Under the pieces are notes generated by a model. It was not told where the DNA came from and searched no databases. It saw nothing but the letters and a program-made list of their open reading frames with translations. Position numbers and translations under genes: made by a program. Positions 1 to 11,221 of a DNA stretch of 64,000 nt are shown in pieces; positions within the stretch are counted from its first letter, which is position 1; each line of letters opens with the position of its first letter. Origin of the DNA: Kalmusia sp. IMI 367209 (lineage: Eukaryota; Ascomycota; Dothideomycetes; Pleosporales; Didymosphaeriaceae); assembly GCA_027946365.1 (NCBI GenBank), contig JAPEUQ010000002.1, positions 3,100,001 to 3,164,000 on the forward strand, written 5' to 3'.

Positions 1-104
1 TTTTTCGGCGGAAGTAGGTCATCTTTGGGGAGCGCCTCTGTAGCAGACTGTATCGATGTCGTGAGCGTGCTGAGTAGTGACTCCAGCGAGTTGTCGACGG
101 CCAT
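1..104 (-). CDS. Partial N-terminus, possibly Lcp5/neuroguidin-like (cut by window edge)
   Basis: A minus-strand reading frame starts with ATG at 104 and stays open to base 1, encoding about 34 residues (MAVDNSLESLLSTL... ending LLPPK) before the window ends. The Ser/Thr/Leu-rich opening resembles the start of fungal Lcp5 proteins (Sas10/Utp3 family, U3 snoRNP-associated 18S rRNA processing factors), which I recall only loosely. It is head-to-head with DBP3, about 205 bp away, and DBP3 is also a ribosome-assembly gene, which fits but does not prove the call. No splice site is needed in the visible part. The identity is a guess; that a gene starts here is more likely than the name. Confidence 0.4.
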   Translation of the reverse strand, partial: MAVDNSLESLLSTLTTSIQSATEALPKDDLLPPK

Positions 105-310
105 TGTGGAAAGCAGATGTTGTAGGCGTGTGCGTGGGTGAATGTTGGCCTGTCGCCGAGCGCAGATAAAAAATGCGGCGGCCCGGCAGTAATTCCGCGA
201 AATCTTGGCGCGGGTGGCGGTCAGGGTCCGACTTGCCGATCAAAAAAGTTGTGAAATTCTAGCCCTCCAAAACCAAGTCCGAACAACTTTTGTTCAAACA
301 ATTGTACACC
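105..310. promoter_or_regulatory. Shared divergent promoter of the edge gene and DBP3
   Basis: About 206 bp separate two divergent start codons (104 minus, 311 plus). The stretch contains the run agataaaaaat near 165 and no credible open frame of its own. A bidirectional promoter is inferred from the geometry only. Confidence 0.4.
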
Positions 311-2235
311 ATGGGGAAACGCGCAATTGCTGATGTGATCGCCGACGATGCTACACATGTAAAGAGCGACTCTTTATCAAGGAAGAAGAGCAAAAAAGAC
401 AAAAGCGAAAAACGCGATAAGCACGCCGCCACTGTCGATTCGGAAGCCACGACCAACGGCACATCTACACCTGTGGAACAGGGTGAGACGAGCGGTAATG
501 CCGAAGGCGATGAGAAGCTTTCAAAGGCAGAGCGCAAAGCCGCAAAGAAGGCCAGGCGGGAGGCGAAAGAGGCCAAGAAAGCACACAAGTCGCGCGTAGA
601 AGGCTCGGAAGCGCTTGACGACACCGTGAACGGCACTGAGGATGACAATGCCGCTGCAAAGGCAGCTAAAAAAGCCGCGCGCAAGGCAGAGAGGGCGGAA
701 AAGAAGAAATCGAAGCAGGCAATTGACGACGACACCACTGCCGCCTCCTCCAAGCTCACTTCAGCCGCTACCTCTGCAACGAACCCTGAGCTCGTCGCCG
801 GATCTGAAGGGCTTGTCTACGAGGAGAGCAAAGAGTTGGCAGCCCTCCCACAGTCGGAAATCGACTCATACCTGACTACCCAAGCTGTTACCATCGACGA
901 CCCCCGACCTACTGCTCGCAAGCTTCGCCCCATCATGAAATTCTCATACTTGCCCGTAACCGACGAATCCCAAAGAGCTCCCTTCGCGTCTTTCACGGCA
1001 CCCACACCCATACAAGCCGTGACATGGCCTGCGCTATTGTCAGGAAGAGACATGGTTGGCGTTGCCGAAACTGGCTCTGGCAAGACGTTGGCATTCGGTG
1101 TACCCTGCATACGCTTCATTACTTCCTTGCCAAAAAAACAGCAAAAGGGTGTCAAGGCTGTCATCGTTTCCCCCACCCGAGAGCTTGCTGTTCAGATTCA
1201 TGATCAACTTGTACAACTGGCTACACCAGCTGGCCTGCAAGTAGTCTGCGTGTATGGTGGTGTGCCGAAAGACCCACAGATCAAAGCACTGCGAACTGCC
1301 CACATCGTTGTTGCTACACCTGGTCGCTTGAACGACTTGATTGGGGATGGCTCGGCTGATATCAGCAGTGCAGAGTACGTTGTGCTCGACGAGGCTGATC
1401 GAATGCTTGACAAGGGATTCGAGGAAGCCATCAGGCAAATCATTAGCTGCACTCCCAAGAAACGACAAACCCTTATGTTTACGGCGACGTGGCCACCATC
1501 GGTCCGTCAGCTCGCCTCTACGTTCATGCAGTCACCTGTAAAGATCACGATTGGTGACAATGTTTCCGGGGAGCTTCGCGCTAATACGCGCATCAAGCAA
1601 GTAGTCGAGGTCGTGGATCCTCGCGGCAAGGAGACTCGCCTTCTTCAACTATTGAAACAGTACCAGTCTGGGAAGAACAAGGAAGACCGCATTCTGGTTT
1701 TCTGCCTCTACAAGAAGGAGGCTGTGCGGATTGAGAACTTCATCCGCATGAAAGGCTTTCGTGTGGGTGGCATTCACGGCGATCTTAGCCAAGAAAAGCG
1801 CAGTGCTTCCCTGCAGGCTTTTAAGGAAGGCCACGTTCCTCTTCTGGTTGCAACGGATGTCGCTGCTCGTGGCCTAGATATCCCTGCTGTCAAGGTCGTC
1901 ATCAATGTGACCTTCCCTTTGACAGCCGAGGATTATGTCCATCGGATTGGAAGAACCGGACGTGCCGGCAAAGAAGGCCTCGCTATCACTTTATTTACAG
2001 AGCACGACAAAGCTCTATCTGGATCGTATGTGCAATGATTTTGATTTCTCCCTTTGAATGTCATGCTGATGCACAACACAGATTAATCAATGTCTTGAAG
2101 GCTGCGAACCAGCCCGTACCTGAAGACCTCATGAAATTTGGCACCACTGTAAAGAGGAAGGAGCACGGTGCATATGGGGCTTTCTACAAGGACGTGGATA
2201 TGACGAAAAAAGCAACGAAGATCTCATTTGATTAG
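311..2235 (+). CDS. DBP3: ATP-dependent DEAD-box RNA helicase Dbp3
   Basis: Nucleolar RNA helicase of 60S ribosomal subunit assembly. Exons 311-2025 and 2082-2235 (intron GTATGT...ACAG, 56 nt) give 622 aa; the ATG at 311 (ACACCATGG) is preferred. The first ~170 residues are Lys/Arg/Glu/Ala-rich, as in other Dbp3 proteins. The helicase core follows: Q motif (TAPTPIQ), motif I AETGSGKT at 252-259, [18 protein letters not shown] at about 360-363, TATWP in place of the usual SAT, HGDLSQ, ARGLDIP and [10 protein letters not shown]. The second exon supplies the typical Dbp3 tail with [17 protein letters not shown] and [10 protein letters not shown]. Without splicing the frame stops at 2038 and this tail is lost, so the intron is well supported. 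Confidence 0.95.
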
Positions 2236-3514
2236 TATTCTTTGAATGTTGGATTTTGTAAGTCGGCGACGTTCATGCAGGTCTCTTACCCTTCGAAGCG
2301 AGCGGCGTTTAGGCATGCATCAAAAGTCTTAACTGGCATCGGCATTTCTAGTGGACTGATACCATCATTAGTAAGAAGGGTAGTCTGACTTCGGCAATTT
2401 CATCCCTTTAGGGTGCCTATTCCCATACACCTTGCATTTTTCATAACATGAGTACTTACAGAATCGATCATCAACACTTCACAATTTACATAGTAGGATC
2501 TTAAAGAGCTTCTACGTAATAACCCCTCGTTCCTTAAAGATCGAATGTACTTCTCGCAAGTCAAAAGTGAAGCTGAGTCACGCTGCTTCCACCGCCTCAT
2601 CATCACTCGACCCTCTCGTCCTCGCAGAGCATGTATCATCCATGACAGCTTATCAGGAGGGACATGGGCAATTCGTCGTGCTTGTGTGATTCCTCATTTG
2701 GAAAAATTACGGGCCGCCTAGCGTACATGTCGGCGACCATATGCGTGGATGTGGGGAACATCCACTATATTAGCAACCCACTTTGTCGACAACGGCGTAG
2801 CCTAGGTAAAGCCTAGTCAAGTGCTTTTCAGGAGCCTCCATGTATGGTCTGTGGAGTGAAGTTGCGGGCACCAAGAGGAGATGGAGCCATTCGTGGTTCA
2901 GAGACTCGACGGCTTGGTTCGTCAGTGACATCGCATGGAACTCTGTAACACACGACAGAGTGGTCAAGGCCGGCTCTATATTTACGAACGTAGGCCGCCG
3001 GTACAAGATATCAAAATTATCTCCAGCTTACGTCGCAATGCCTACTTCATCCGCGAGTCGCCCCTCGCTTGCTTAGCTCACTCTTACACTCGGACGGCGA
3101 CATCCACAGCGGCGTGCCAATCGCACTTGAATCGGACCGTCCGAGCATGACAAAAATGCGAAATCCTCCGTCATGCGCTACGGACGCCTCGAGGCGCGGG
3201 AGCGGCCGCGTGTTCGCATGTTTGAGCGGACTGACCAGTCGCGTTGGTGCGTCGACCAACTCGGCGACCTGAACGTCGGCGAGGTAGGTGCACCGTCGCA
3301 ATCCTCCACATTTGCTGCCGAATTTATAAAACATTGCGCTTGCTCGCCAAAAGCAGATTGCTCTCGTCTCAAACAGTGCTCACTGCTCAAACAAAGAATT
3401 CCAATAGTCTTCCTCCTGCTCTGCAACGTTAGCTTGCCAGCCCAAAGTTATTCACACCGTCGAGAAGCGAGACCCACTACGCCAAGACAGACCCTACGCT
3501 CCAAACTTAGAACC
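2236..3514. other. Intergenic region between DBP3 and the Cys-rich mini-gene
   Basis: No convincing coding frame on either strand; open frames are under 100 codons and lack recognisable motifs. It holds the DBP3 3' UTR, an 8-bp inverted repeat around 2745-2765 (GTGGATGT/ACATCCAC), a minus-strand stretch at about 3190-3285 whose translation looks like translated tRNA, and a TATAAA at 3325-3330. Confidence 0.5.
3325..3330 (+). promoter_or_regulatory. TATA-like box of the Cys-rich mini-gene
   Basis: TATAAA lies 185 bp upstream of the ATG at 3515, followed by a pyrimidine- and CAA-rich leader. Assignment rests on position only. Confidence 0.35.
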
Positions 3515-3799
3515 ATGTGCCGGAAATCTACTTGCGAAACATGCCGTAAGCTCACCATATCCACACCAGCATGGTTGATGCTCTGATCTAACACGGCTTT
3601 GTAGACAAGACCACCTGGTGGGGATGTGGTAACCACATTTCGGGCGTCATGGACAACGTCCCCCAAGATGAATGGTACGTAACGTTACCTATGCTTCCCC
3701 TTTGGCTGTGTAGGCTGACGCTTGTCGAATAGGTGTACATGCTCGCCCAAGATCGAGAAAGCTGGTCACCAGTACCCGCCCAAAGGCTCGTCGTCGTGA
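3515..3799 (+). CDS. Small Cys-rich, probably metal-binding protein (55 aa, three exons)
   Basis: Three short exons, 3515-3545, 3605-3674 and 3733-3799, join to a 55-residue protein that no single open frame shows. Introns are 59 nt (GTAAGC...TTGTAG) and 58 nt (GTACGT...AATAG). The product begins MCRKSTCETCHK, continues with TTWWGCGNH and ends WCTCSPKIEKAG...PPKGSSS. The spacing C-x4-C-x2-C, then GCGNH, then C-T-C resembles a compact zinc-binding protein. I recognise the pattern (CxxC, W.GCG.H, V...VP...WC.C) as shared by small uncharacterised proteins of many filamentous fungi; no function is known to me. Two introns in such a short gene with consistent phases, plus an aaccATG start, make it credible. 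Confidence 0.8.
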
Positions 3800-4811
3800 C
3801 TATCCGGCTTGACAAAGTGGCTCCAGGGGTAGCAGGATGATGGACGTGGGCCGTGGAGGATGAACAATATAAAGAGGAACTAGTCGGATCTGTTGAGCAG
3901 ATTGGAACAACCTCAAGTGTTTGTGATGCCTTGGCATGGCTGCTTTGCTCGATGTAGGAAGAGAGTATTTTCGGGTCCGGGCTGAAGATGAACTGATGTA
4001 TTTTGATAGCGTTTACATTTCATGAAGGAATCAAATTCATACCAAATGCCTCATGTCGTCTCCACGGTCTTATCTGGTGGAAATAGTGCACTTGTATGTG
4101 ATTTTAGCACTGCTCTGCTCTCGAGGTTTCGCACTGACTGGTATTCTGCAATGTCTTAGGAGCATCTCTTCATGTTGTCTTCCTAGGTAGAAAGCGAGAC
4201 AGCGTCTGCATTCTGAGAACCTTCTGATGATGTGTCGTTGCTATGACGAATGAGAATGTTGTTGCCTTCCATCGAATGAGGGTAGGCGTACAAAGTAGGA
4301 ATTGCACTGTCATATTTGCTAATAGATCCCTTCGCATATACACTCCGATGTGTCCTTTTCGTCGTAAATCTTGGCAAGACCTCATCTATTACATTGCAGA
4401 AAGTCCCCTTCGACATCATGTCAAAGCGTAACGCCGAATCATTGTTGTAAGAACGTTGTCGAAGCGTCCATAGCGGGTCGAGGGGGGGAAGAGCAAGAAA
4501 TCCTTGGTCTTCTCCAAGTATTCGCTCATAGCACAAGCGTCTAAGACCATACACTCGAAGATATAGAAAAACATCAATGATGTTGCGCGTAAGCAAGAGA
4601 CCTACGCCAAGCATCCGAAAATTGATTGGGCCAGGTGGAGAGGACACCTATGGTGGGGCATGCCTAACGGACTATCACGTCATTCAGGGACACATTTGCG
4701 GACTTGAAGCGAGGTGGAGAATGCTCACATCATAAAATGGGCATTCAAAGAAAGTAGTGCTCTCTGTGGAGAATATTTACTTCTGTTTGACCAAAACTTC
4801 TTGTGATTTCG
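3800..4811. other. Intergenic region upstream of tRNA-Cys
   Basis: Contains the 3' flank of the Cys-rich gene and a 154-codon minus-strand open frame (4183-4647) without recognisable domain, splice support or homologue known to me. I see nothing else supportable. Confidence 0.4.
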
Positions 4812-4899
4812 GCGGTGATAGCTCAGTGGTAGAGCAGCGGGCTGCAGTTCATATACTCGTGGTTCCTGAAGGTCACCAGTTCAAACCTGGTTCACCGCT
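4812..4899 (+). tRNA. tRNA-Cys (anticodon GCA), with a ~16-nt intron
   Basis: The 88-nt gene folds as a cloverleaf: acceptor GCGGTGA (4812-4818) with TCACCGC (4892-4898), D stem GCTC/GAGC with loop AGTGGTA, anticodon stem GCGGG with CCTGA, and T arm ACCAG/CTGGT with loop TTCAAAC. A box (TAGCTCAGTGG) and B box (GTTCAAACC) are present, and a TTTT Pol III terminator lies at 4904-4907. Anticodon GCA is at 4844-4846; discriminator U73 (4899) is the known identity base of tRNA-Cys. Removing about 16 nt after position 37 (roughly 4848-4863) leaves a 72-nt tRNA. The outermost anticodon-stem pair is a G-A mismatch, a small oddity; the exact intron borders could move by one base. Confidence 0.85.
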
Positions 4900-4903
4900 C
4901 TCG

Positions 4904-4907
4904 TTTT
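4904..4907 (+). terminator. RNA polymerase III terminator of tRNA-Cys
   Basis: TTTT run five bases after the discriminator base of the tRNA, in the normal place for Pol III termination; a second TTTT follows shortly after. Confidence 0.6.
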
Positions 4908-5036
4908 GCTTTTGCTTGCGTTCCCCCTCTAACTTTTTGCCTGTTTTGATCGCCTTCCCTACTTTTAGTAGACCACAGACGCTGTACGGTGACCTCGAGG
5001 AGGTAGCTCAGTGTGTAGTGTGTACGACTGCGGTGA

Positions 5037-5052
5037 ACATACGACCTTACCC
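5037..5052 (+). pseudogene. 5S rRNA 5'-end-like fragment
   Basis: The 16 bases acatacgaccttaccc differ at one position from the start of fungal 5S rRNA (ACATACGACC-A-TACCC) as I remember it. The following sequence does not continue as 5S rRNA, so this looks like a truncated copy. Dispersed 5S genes and fragments are common in Pezizomycotina. A tagctcagtg element like a tRNA A box lies just upstream (about 5003-5012) and a T6 run lies at about 5091-5096, so a decayed Pol III gene is also possible. Confidence 0.4.
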
Positions 5053-5887
5053 GAAGCACCGATGACTCAAGTTCAGCCTTAACATTCGTCTTTTTTAAAC
5101 TCAACAATAGTCGATGGAAGACAATGGTGTGCAGAGTCTTGGTTAGAATTTTGAGGTTCGCTACATTAGCTTGTTTAGCGCTTGACTAGACTTCTCGCTG
5201 TTCTCGCAACACCTGGAACGTCTGTTATGGACCTGTTTGGCTTCAAGTCATCGAAGGTAGTGCAGTCAGGCAACCCAAGGATGAAGTAACGAAATTTCTT
5301 ATCGCCTCATACAAGTATTCGATAGTCGAATCACCCGACATTGCGTTGCTTGCTGACACGAAGAGAAGTTTCTTTGAATCTCGAACGTTTTCAACTTTGT
5401 TTCAAAATATTTTTTCGGAGCGAAAACCAAAAGGGATAGCTGCAACGAGAAGAATAAACCTTAAGAAGCATGACAGACTCGCTGTTTCCTGAATAGGAAT
5501 AGGCGGGCGGAGTCGAGACCTATAGAGGAAACAACGTCCTGGAACGACTAGTTGTAACACGAGAGCATCGCACAAATGCTGTGGAAAGGTTATGCTCTGG
5601 CGATGCATTCGAACAGACCCGGGACCCTGCATTTATGGTTACTCGCTGCAGCCACGTGCTAGTCTGCGATTTTCCACCTAGGCTTGTATTAGGTAGTAAT
5701 CCAACCACACAGAGCGTCCTTTGTTACAGTGACGGTGCACAATGTGAGGTGGTCGAGGATCCAGTCTGCCGGATCTTCCAATGCCATGGTAGATGGTAAG
5801 TAATTGGTACTCACATGCTTCATCCGCTGACTTGTGATCGGAAATTCAGAGCTTGGTAACATTGATTTTAGACGTTGACGAGTCTGT

Positions 5888-5955
5888 AAGCCGTGGGTGT
5901 TCCAGACACAAGTCAGTACTACACCCGACTAAAGCATTAATACGGATGTTAAGTT
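5888..5955 (+). pseudogene. Possible decayed 5S rRNA 3' half
   Basis: Short blocks occur in 5S order: AAGCC, TCAGTACT, GAC, AATAC and TGTT. Gaps between the last four are close to those of fungal 5S rRNA, while AAGCC to TCAGTACT is about 7 nt too long. The blocks are short and this could be chance; a covariance-model search would decide. Confidence 0.22.
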
Positions 5956-7010
5956 CGCAGATATCACTGCGTCAGGACTAAGGTCAGAGTCAGCCGTGAA
6001 GCTGCTCATAAATCATGGACATCCAGATCCAGATGCGACAGGGGTCATGTTCGGCTGGCAACTGAAACGCTTCGAGAAGGTCTCGGTTAGTTTGATATCA
6101 AACATAGGCTCTTCAACAGAGACAGTGGGACGTCATCTCTGGATGTGGCAGAAAGGAACATTCTCATCGTCTACGTTGTTGGGCAGCCGAGGCCACTGTG
6201 ATTGGGTGCCGTTGGATGGTAGAAAGATGAGATGGAGGCGTTGTGTCCAATAGTCTCGGGATTGTATACAGCCGCATGGATATCGCGGCCTGAGACTGGG
6301 CCGCTAGGTATAGGCGCCGCAAAGATGCAACTTAGCCCCTGCAGGATGCGGTTCGCGGAAACGCGAGCGAGGTTTCAGACGCTGCCCTATGGAGCTTGGC
6401 CTGGACATACAACCTGATGCTGGTTGGAATATGAGGGTAGACGTCGTCGAGCACACCAACAACTGTTCTAGACGGCGTTGTGATTTGGAATCCGATCCGA
6501 CTGGTGACGTTGCGGCATGAACGGCAGCGGAGCATGCAGAGAGATGAAATGTGGCCAGCGGAGCGCCCCCGATCGTGTCGGAGCATGGCTGGCGGAGGAG
6601 GACGCTGAGGAACAGAGAGAGATGGGGCTGTGCTGGCGATGTGTGCCGACCAGAAATCACAGGACTGGGCCTGGGGTGATTCAAGATGGTCTTCTGCTTG
6701 AAGCGTGAGACAGGCAGGGCAGCAGGAGCCAATAGGCGGGACAAAGGCGGCATGGCGGCCGAATCGTGTGTCTCCAGTGCGCGGGCACAGTCCCCAGCGG
6801 CTAACACAGAGGCCGGACCCTCTGGAGCTCGCGCGGACGTTCGATGTGGGCTAGCGACGGTCCAGCGCAGCACCTTTCGCGGTCCCAAGCACGGCGTCGA
6901 GGTATAATTGCGCTGCAAGGTCTCAGGGCTCCTTGCTTCCCAACCCTACCACATTCCGACCGAACGTTGCGAGCCTACGTTGTTGCGTGCCGCTTCAGGA
7001 TCCAGCTGCA

Positions 7011-7046
7011 TAGAGAGAGAGAGCGAGAGAGCGAGAGAGTAGAGAG
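7011..7046. repeat. GA-rich microsatellite
   Basis: About 36 bp of imperfect GA repeats (agagagaga interrupted by gcga and gtag units) lie about 1 kb upstream of the MAP kinase ATG, most likely in its promoter or leader. Confidence 0.85.
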
Positions 7047-7076
7047 CCCCGCCATCCCACCACCGCAGCACCATTT

Positions 7077-7100
7077 GGCACCCACCACCACCACCACCCG
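7077..7100. repeat. ACC trinucleotide repeat
   Basis: Short run of about six ACC units (cccaccacc type) immediately after the GA-rich tract, in the same presumed leader of the MAP kinase gene. Confidence 0.7.
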
Positions 7101-8012
7101 CCCCACGCGATAACTGCCTCTTCACCGGCAACGCCTCCGTGCCCTGCCAGCCCGCGCTGCCACTCACCAAGACTCTGCAGTACGTTGCCACGTCCCATAA
7201 CGCCCCGAATGCGTCCGCCATTGCTGCTCTGGCGCACATGGACATGGACAGCAGCGCTGACTTGGCACACAGCTCACGCAGACCCTGACAGGCCCCTCCG
7301 TGCATCGTATTCCTCCCGGCGCCCCGCTACTTTCACCCTCGCCCCTCTTCGCCCACGCGAACGTCACGCTGCGTGCCGACCCACCGCCCAATCCACCTTT
7401 CGTCCCGTTCACCACCCACGGGTAGCCGCTCGACACCTCCCGGAACCGCACCCAAGCACTTGTATACCCCGCGACGTAGACGGAGCAGTTGCCTGGGCAC
7501 CGCGCGGATTCGCAGCACAGCACGTCGAGGCTGCCTGCGGCTTTTTCGAATCGGTATGTCGATCTCTTCCCAGTTCGAGCCTGAGGAGCGGTGAGGAGGC
7601 GGACAATGAGCTGCGCGGACTGCACCGTGGGTGCTGTGTGTGTGTATACTCTGGCCTTCCTGCGAGCCGCTATTCACTCTCTGTTCTCTCTCTCGTCCAG
7701 AGCAACGGCAAGTGGGGTCCGAGCTTGCTTGCACCAAGAGCCTCGCCTTGCCAGGGCCGAGTGAACAGCAAACGATTGGCGGGTGACGCCTTCCTCATCG
7801 AGAAGGATGGACCGTTTTTATTCCTCTGCCAAATAATGATATAGACCGCTAACAAGGTTGCTCGTGCATCTAGGCTGTCGCGCCTCACCAAAGCCCGCAA
7901 TCTCCCCTGACGACTGCGTGGCCTGCCCAAAGGTCCATAAAGCGAGCAAAAGCTCAACGTTAGGCCTGCCTTTGCGCACACGCGCACATCTCCTTCCTCA
8001 CAAGCCGCTGCA

Positions 8013-9286
<1,274 letters not shown>

Positions 9287-10241
9287 TCACTCTTAGAGTT
9301 TACTGTAACGACAGCATTACGCTTTGCTTCAACCATATGTGAGCGCTTGGGTACACGGGCGGTTTCGGTTTACGACGTATTTGCGACCATCTGAGCGACG
9401 AGCTGGTCTAGGCTCATATGCAGTCTAATGAGCATGTGCGGGGACAGCATCTCGAATTGATACACCACGCATCTGATAAGCGGTAGGAGTAGTAGGTGGA
9501 AACAACGATTTTATTATAAAATAAAGCAATCATCCCCGCAATTCCCAGCCAACGTTGTCGGGTCACGTTTCAACAGCTCCGTGAAGAATAGACCATACTT
9601 TCTCTTTTATTATTCTCGAATGACCATGTGTAGCTCTGGAATTATCGACGACGATATGAGAAGAGTACTGTCTCCCCCTCGCTATCACAAGACCCAGGGT
9701 TAACCCCAACCATCCTCCCCCTGTCACTTCGCTACGTCCCCTCGTCCATGCCTTTACACGGATTCCACCTGTTTTCCTAGCCTCTTGTCAGTCTCCAGAA
9801 TCCCACTTTCAAACCTCTAGCTATCTCTTTCCAGAAGCCTTTATTCCCTTATGAGAAACGTGCAGTAACAGGATATGCAACCCTTTCAAACGTAGAAGAA
9901 GGTAGTGAAGATGATGGTTCTGCATCCGCACATGTAGTCGTTCCATGAGCAGAAGCCACCCCATCCTCTCCCGTACCTGCGCTCTTGTGCTTAGACCTGG
10001 GAATGGTGCATTCCTCCTGCTCCGCCTATCGAACAACCCGCGTTAGCACTGTAATGCCCACGAAGGAGATGCACTGAGCATTGCGATATAGTACAGTCTT
10101 GATTGGATGCTCGTTGCCAAAGCTGAGATGGTATCCTAACGCCGCCCAATGCCCATGCACACCGCCCATTGCGGATTCCCTCGCTATGCAATGCATACAC
10201 GGCTTCTCATACAGATATCGTACAATCATCTCCCATCACCC
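9287..10241. other. Intergenic region between convergent MAPK and ERV1
   Basis: Convergent 3' ends. An AT-rich motif ttttattataaaataaagc near 9510-9530 is a plausible MAP kinase polyadenylation signal. The rest is pyrimidine-rich with no supported coding frame. Confidence 0.5.
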
Positions 10242-10862
10242 TCAAAAATCACATCGCCCGTCTTTCCACCCCGTCCTCCACCTCTCCTCCCACCGCCCGC
10301 AATCAAACACGCTCTTGCCCAGCTTGACATTAACCGCATTGTGCGCCTCGCACATCCACCGCCCAAACTCCTCTCTCGAGCTCACGCGCGGCGCGTTCCC
10401 GTTCTGCATCCAGTCCTGGAAGTCGCCGGCGCAGTGCCAGCACGGATACAGCTTCGCGAACGTATGCATGAAGGTGCGGGTCTCAGCTTGGAGGGCAGGC
10501 GTCGGCTTCTCGGGGTACTGCGCGGTGATGGAGTGGAGGAGCGTCCAGGAAGAGCGGCCGAGCTGCGTGACGTCGGGGGCAGTCGGAGGCGGGGCGGGGC
10601 CTTTTTGGAGGTACCCTTCGTCAGGGCGAAGAGAGAGGATACATCGGTGCAGGTTCGGCAGCTGAATTGACATTGGCTTGTTAGCAAGGTGTTGTGTCGC
10701 ATGCACATGCGGCTGTGGAGGGGAAAAGCTCGAGGCGCATGCTGGGGAAGCTGGTGCGTACGGTTTGCCATCTGGGCCTAGGACGACGCCTTTGGATAGC
10801 TTTGGAATTGGTTTTGTATCTGTTTGCTCCTTCTCTGCCTGCTCTACCGGACCGGGCGCCAT
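10242..10862 (-). CDS. ERV1: FAD-linked sulfhydryl oxidase Erv1 (apparent one-base frame break)
   Basis: Erv1 reoxidises Mia40 in the mitochondrial intermembrane space. Exon 1 is 10862-10762 (MAPGPVEQAEKEQ... to GPDGKP), then a 100-nt intron (GTACGC...TTCAG, branch GCTAAC), then exon 2, 10661-10242. Splicing creates the conserved CRTCTD shuttle-cysteine motif right after GPDGKP. The catalytic domain follows with LGRSSWTLLHS, YPCWHC (active-site CxxC), CEAHNAVNVKLGK and WEERWRTG. The spliced exons total 521 nt, one base short of a whole number of codons: the CRTC part and the catalytic part are in different frames, the switch falling in the A5/GC-rich run at about 10585-10610. The unspliced 206-codon frame is open but lacks CRTC. 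A sequencing error or a real indel is likely. The product would be near 173 aa. Confidence 0.85.
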   Translation of the reverse strand: MAPGPVEQAEKEQTDTKPIPKLSKGVVLGPDGKPYAPASPACASSFSPPQPHVHATQHLANKPMSIQLPNLHRCILSLRPDEGYLQKGPAPPPTAPDVTQLGRSSWTLLHSITAQYPEKPTPALQAETRTFMHTFAKLYPCWHCAGDFQDWMQNGNAPRVSSREEFGRWMCEAHNAVNVKLGKSVFDCGRWEERWRTGWKDGRCDF

Positions 10863-11221
10863 TTCTGTCTCTCGCTAACGCGGACTTCAAAAGAGTGTGG
10901 TGTTTGCGCGAAGAATTACGATGCTTTGAAATGCAAGAAGTTGGCCCGAGACGGGCTAGTGGTGCAGGGACCCTTGTCGCGGTGCTCTTTGGTGGCCGAT
11001 TGGGTGGCCTCGGAAGAGAACCGTCTAAACGTCTGAACGTACCGACGGTAGAGACTCCGAACTTTGGCTACTTTATTTCGTAGTCTAGAGCTCGAGCGAT
11101 ATAATCGAGCATAAAGATTGCTTTTGAACTGGCCTACCAGCATCCTTGGTCGCCTCTTGGCGTAGGCTATAAAGGCCGAGCTGTTGTCTTTTTCATCTCA
11201 TCTATCATCAGAAACATTATT
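10863..11221. promoter_or_regulatory. Divergent promoter ERV1 / PQ-loop gene
   Basis: The 359 bp between divergent start codons contain a TATAAA at 11168-11173, 54 bp before the PQ-loop ATG. No coding frame here is credible. Confidence 0.45.

Larger units (their letters stand above)
4900..8012. other. Long region without a convincing protein gene, ending in the MAP kinase leader
   Basis: Open frames of 204 codons (6304-6918, minus) and 219 codons (7185-7844, plus) have biased Arg/Pro/Ser composition with no motif and lie in GC-rich DNA; I do not regard them as genes. The region contains the 5S-like fragments, a GA repeat, an ACC repeat, a short GT run near 7638 and pyrimidine-rich DNA. The last ~1 kb probably contains the promoter and 5' UTR of the MAP kinase gene. 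Confidence 0.5.

Noticed and set aside
2745..2765. 8-bp perfect inverted repeat (hairpin)
   Set aside because: Too short and not followed by a T run; expected by chance in this length.
3190..3285. tRNA-Leu/Ser-like sequence on the minus strand
   Set aside because: The A-box-like part and a short stem exist, but U33 is missing and there is no B box; not a tRNA I can fold.
4183..4647. 154-codon minus-strand frame
   Set aside because: No recognisable motif and no neighbour or splice evidence; chance length is possible.
6304..6918. 204-codon minus-strand frame
   Set aside because: GC-rich DNA with few stops; Arg/Pro/Ser composition, no motif, no splice support.
7185..7844. 219-codon plus-strand frame before the MAP kinase
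   Set aside because: Lies in the presumed leader; Arg/Pro/Ser-rich without domain; the MAP kinase start at 8013 is clear.
10590..10662. A 38-nt GC-AG intron that would restore the ERV1 frame
   Set aside because: Shorter than any other intron here, non-canonical donor, and removes the conserved stretch before LGRSSW.
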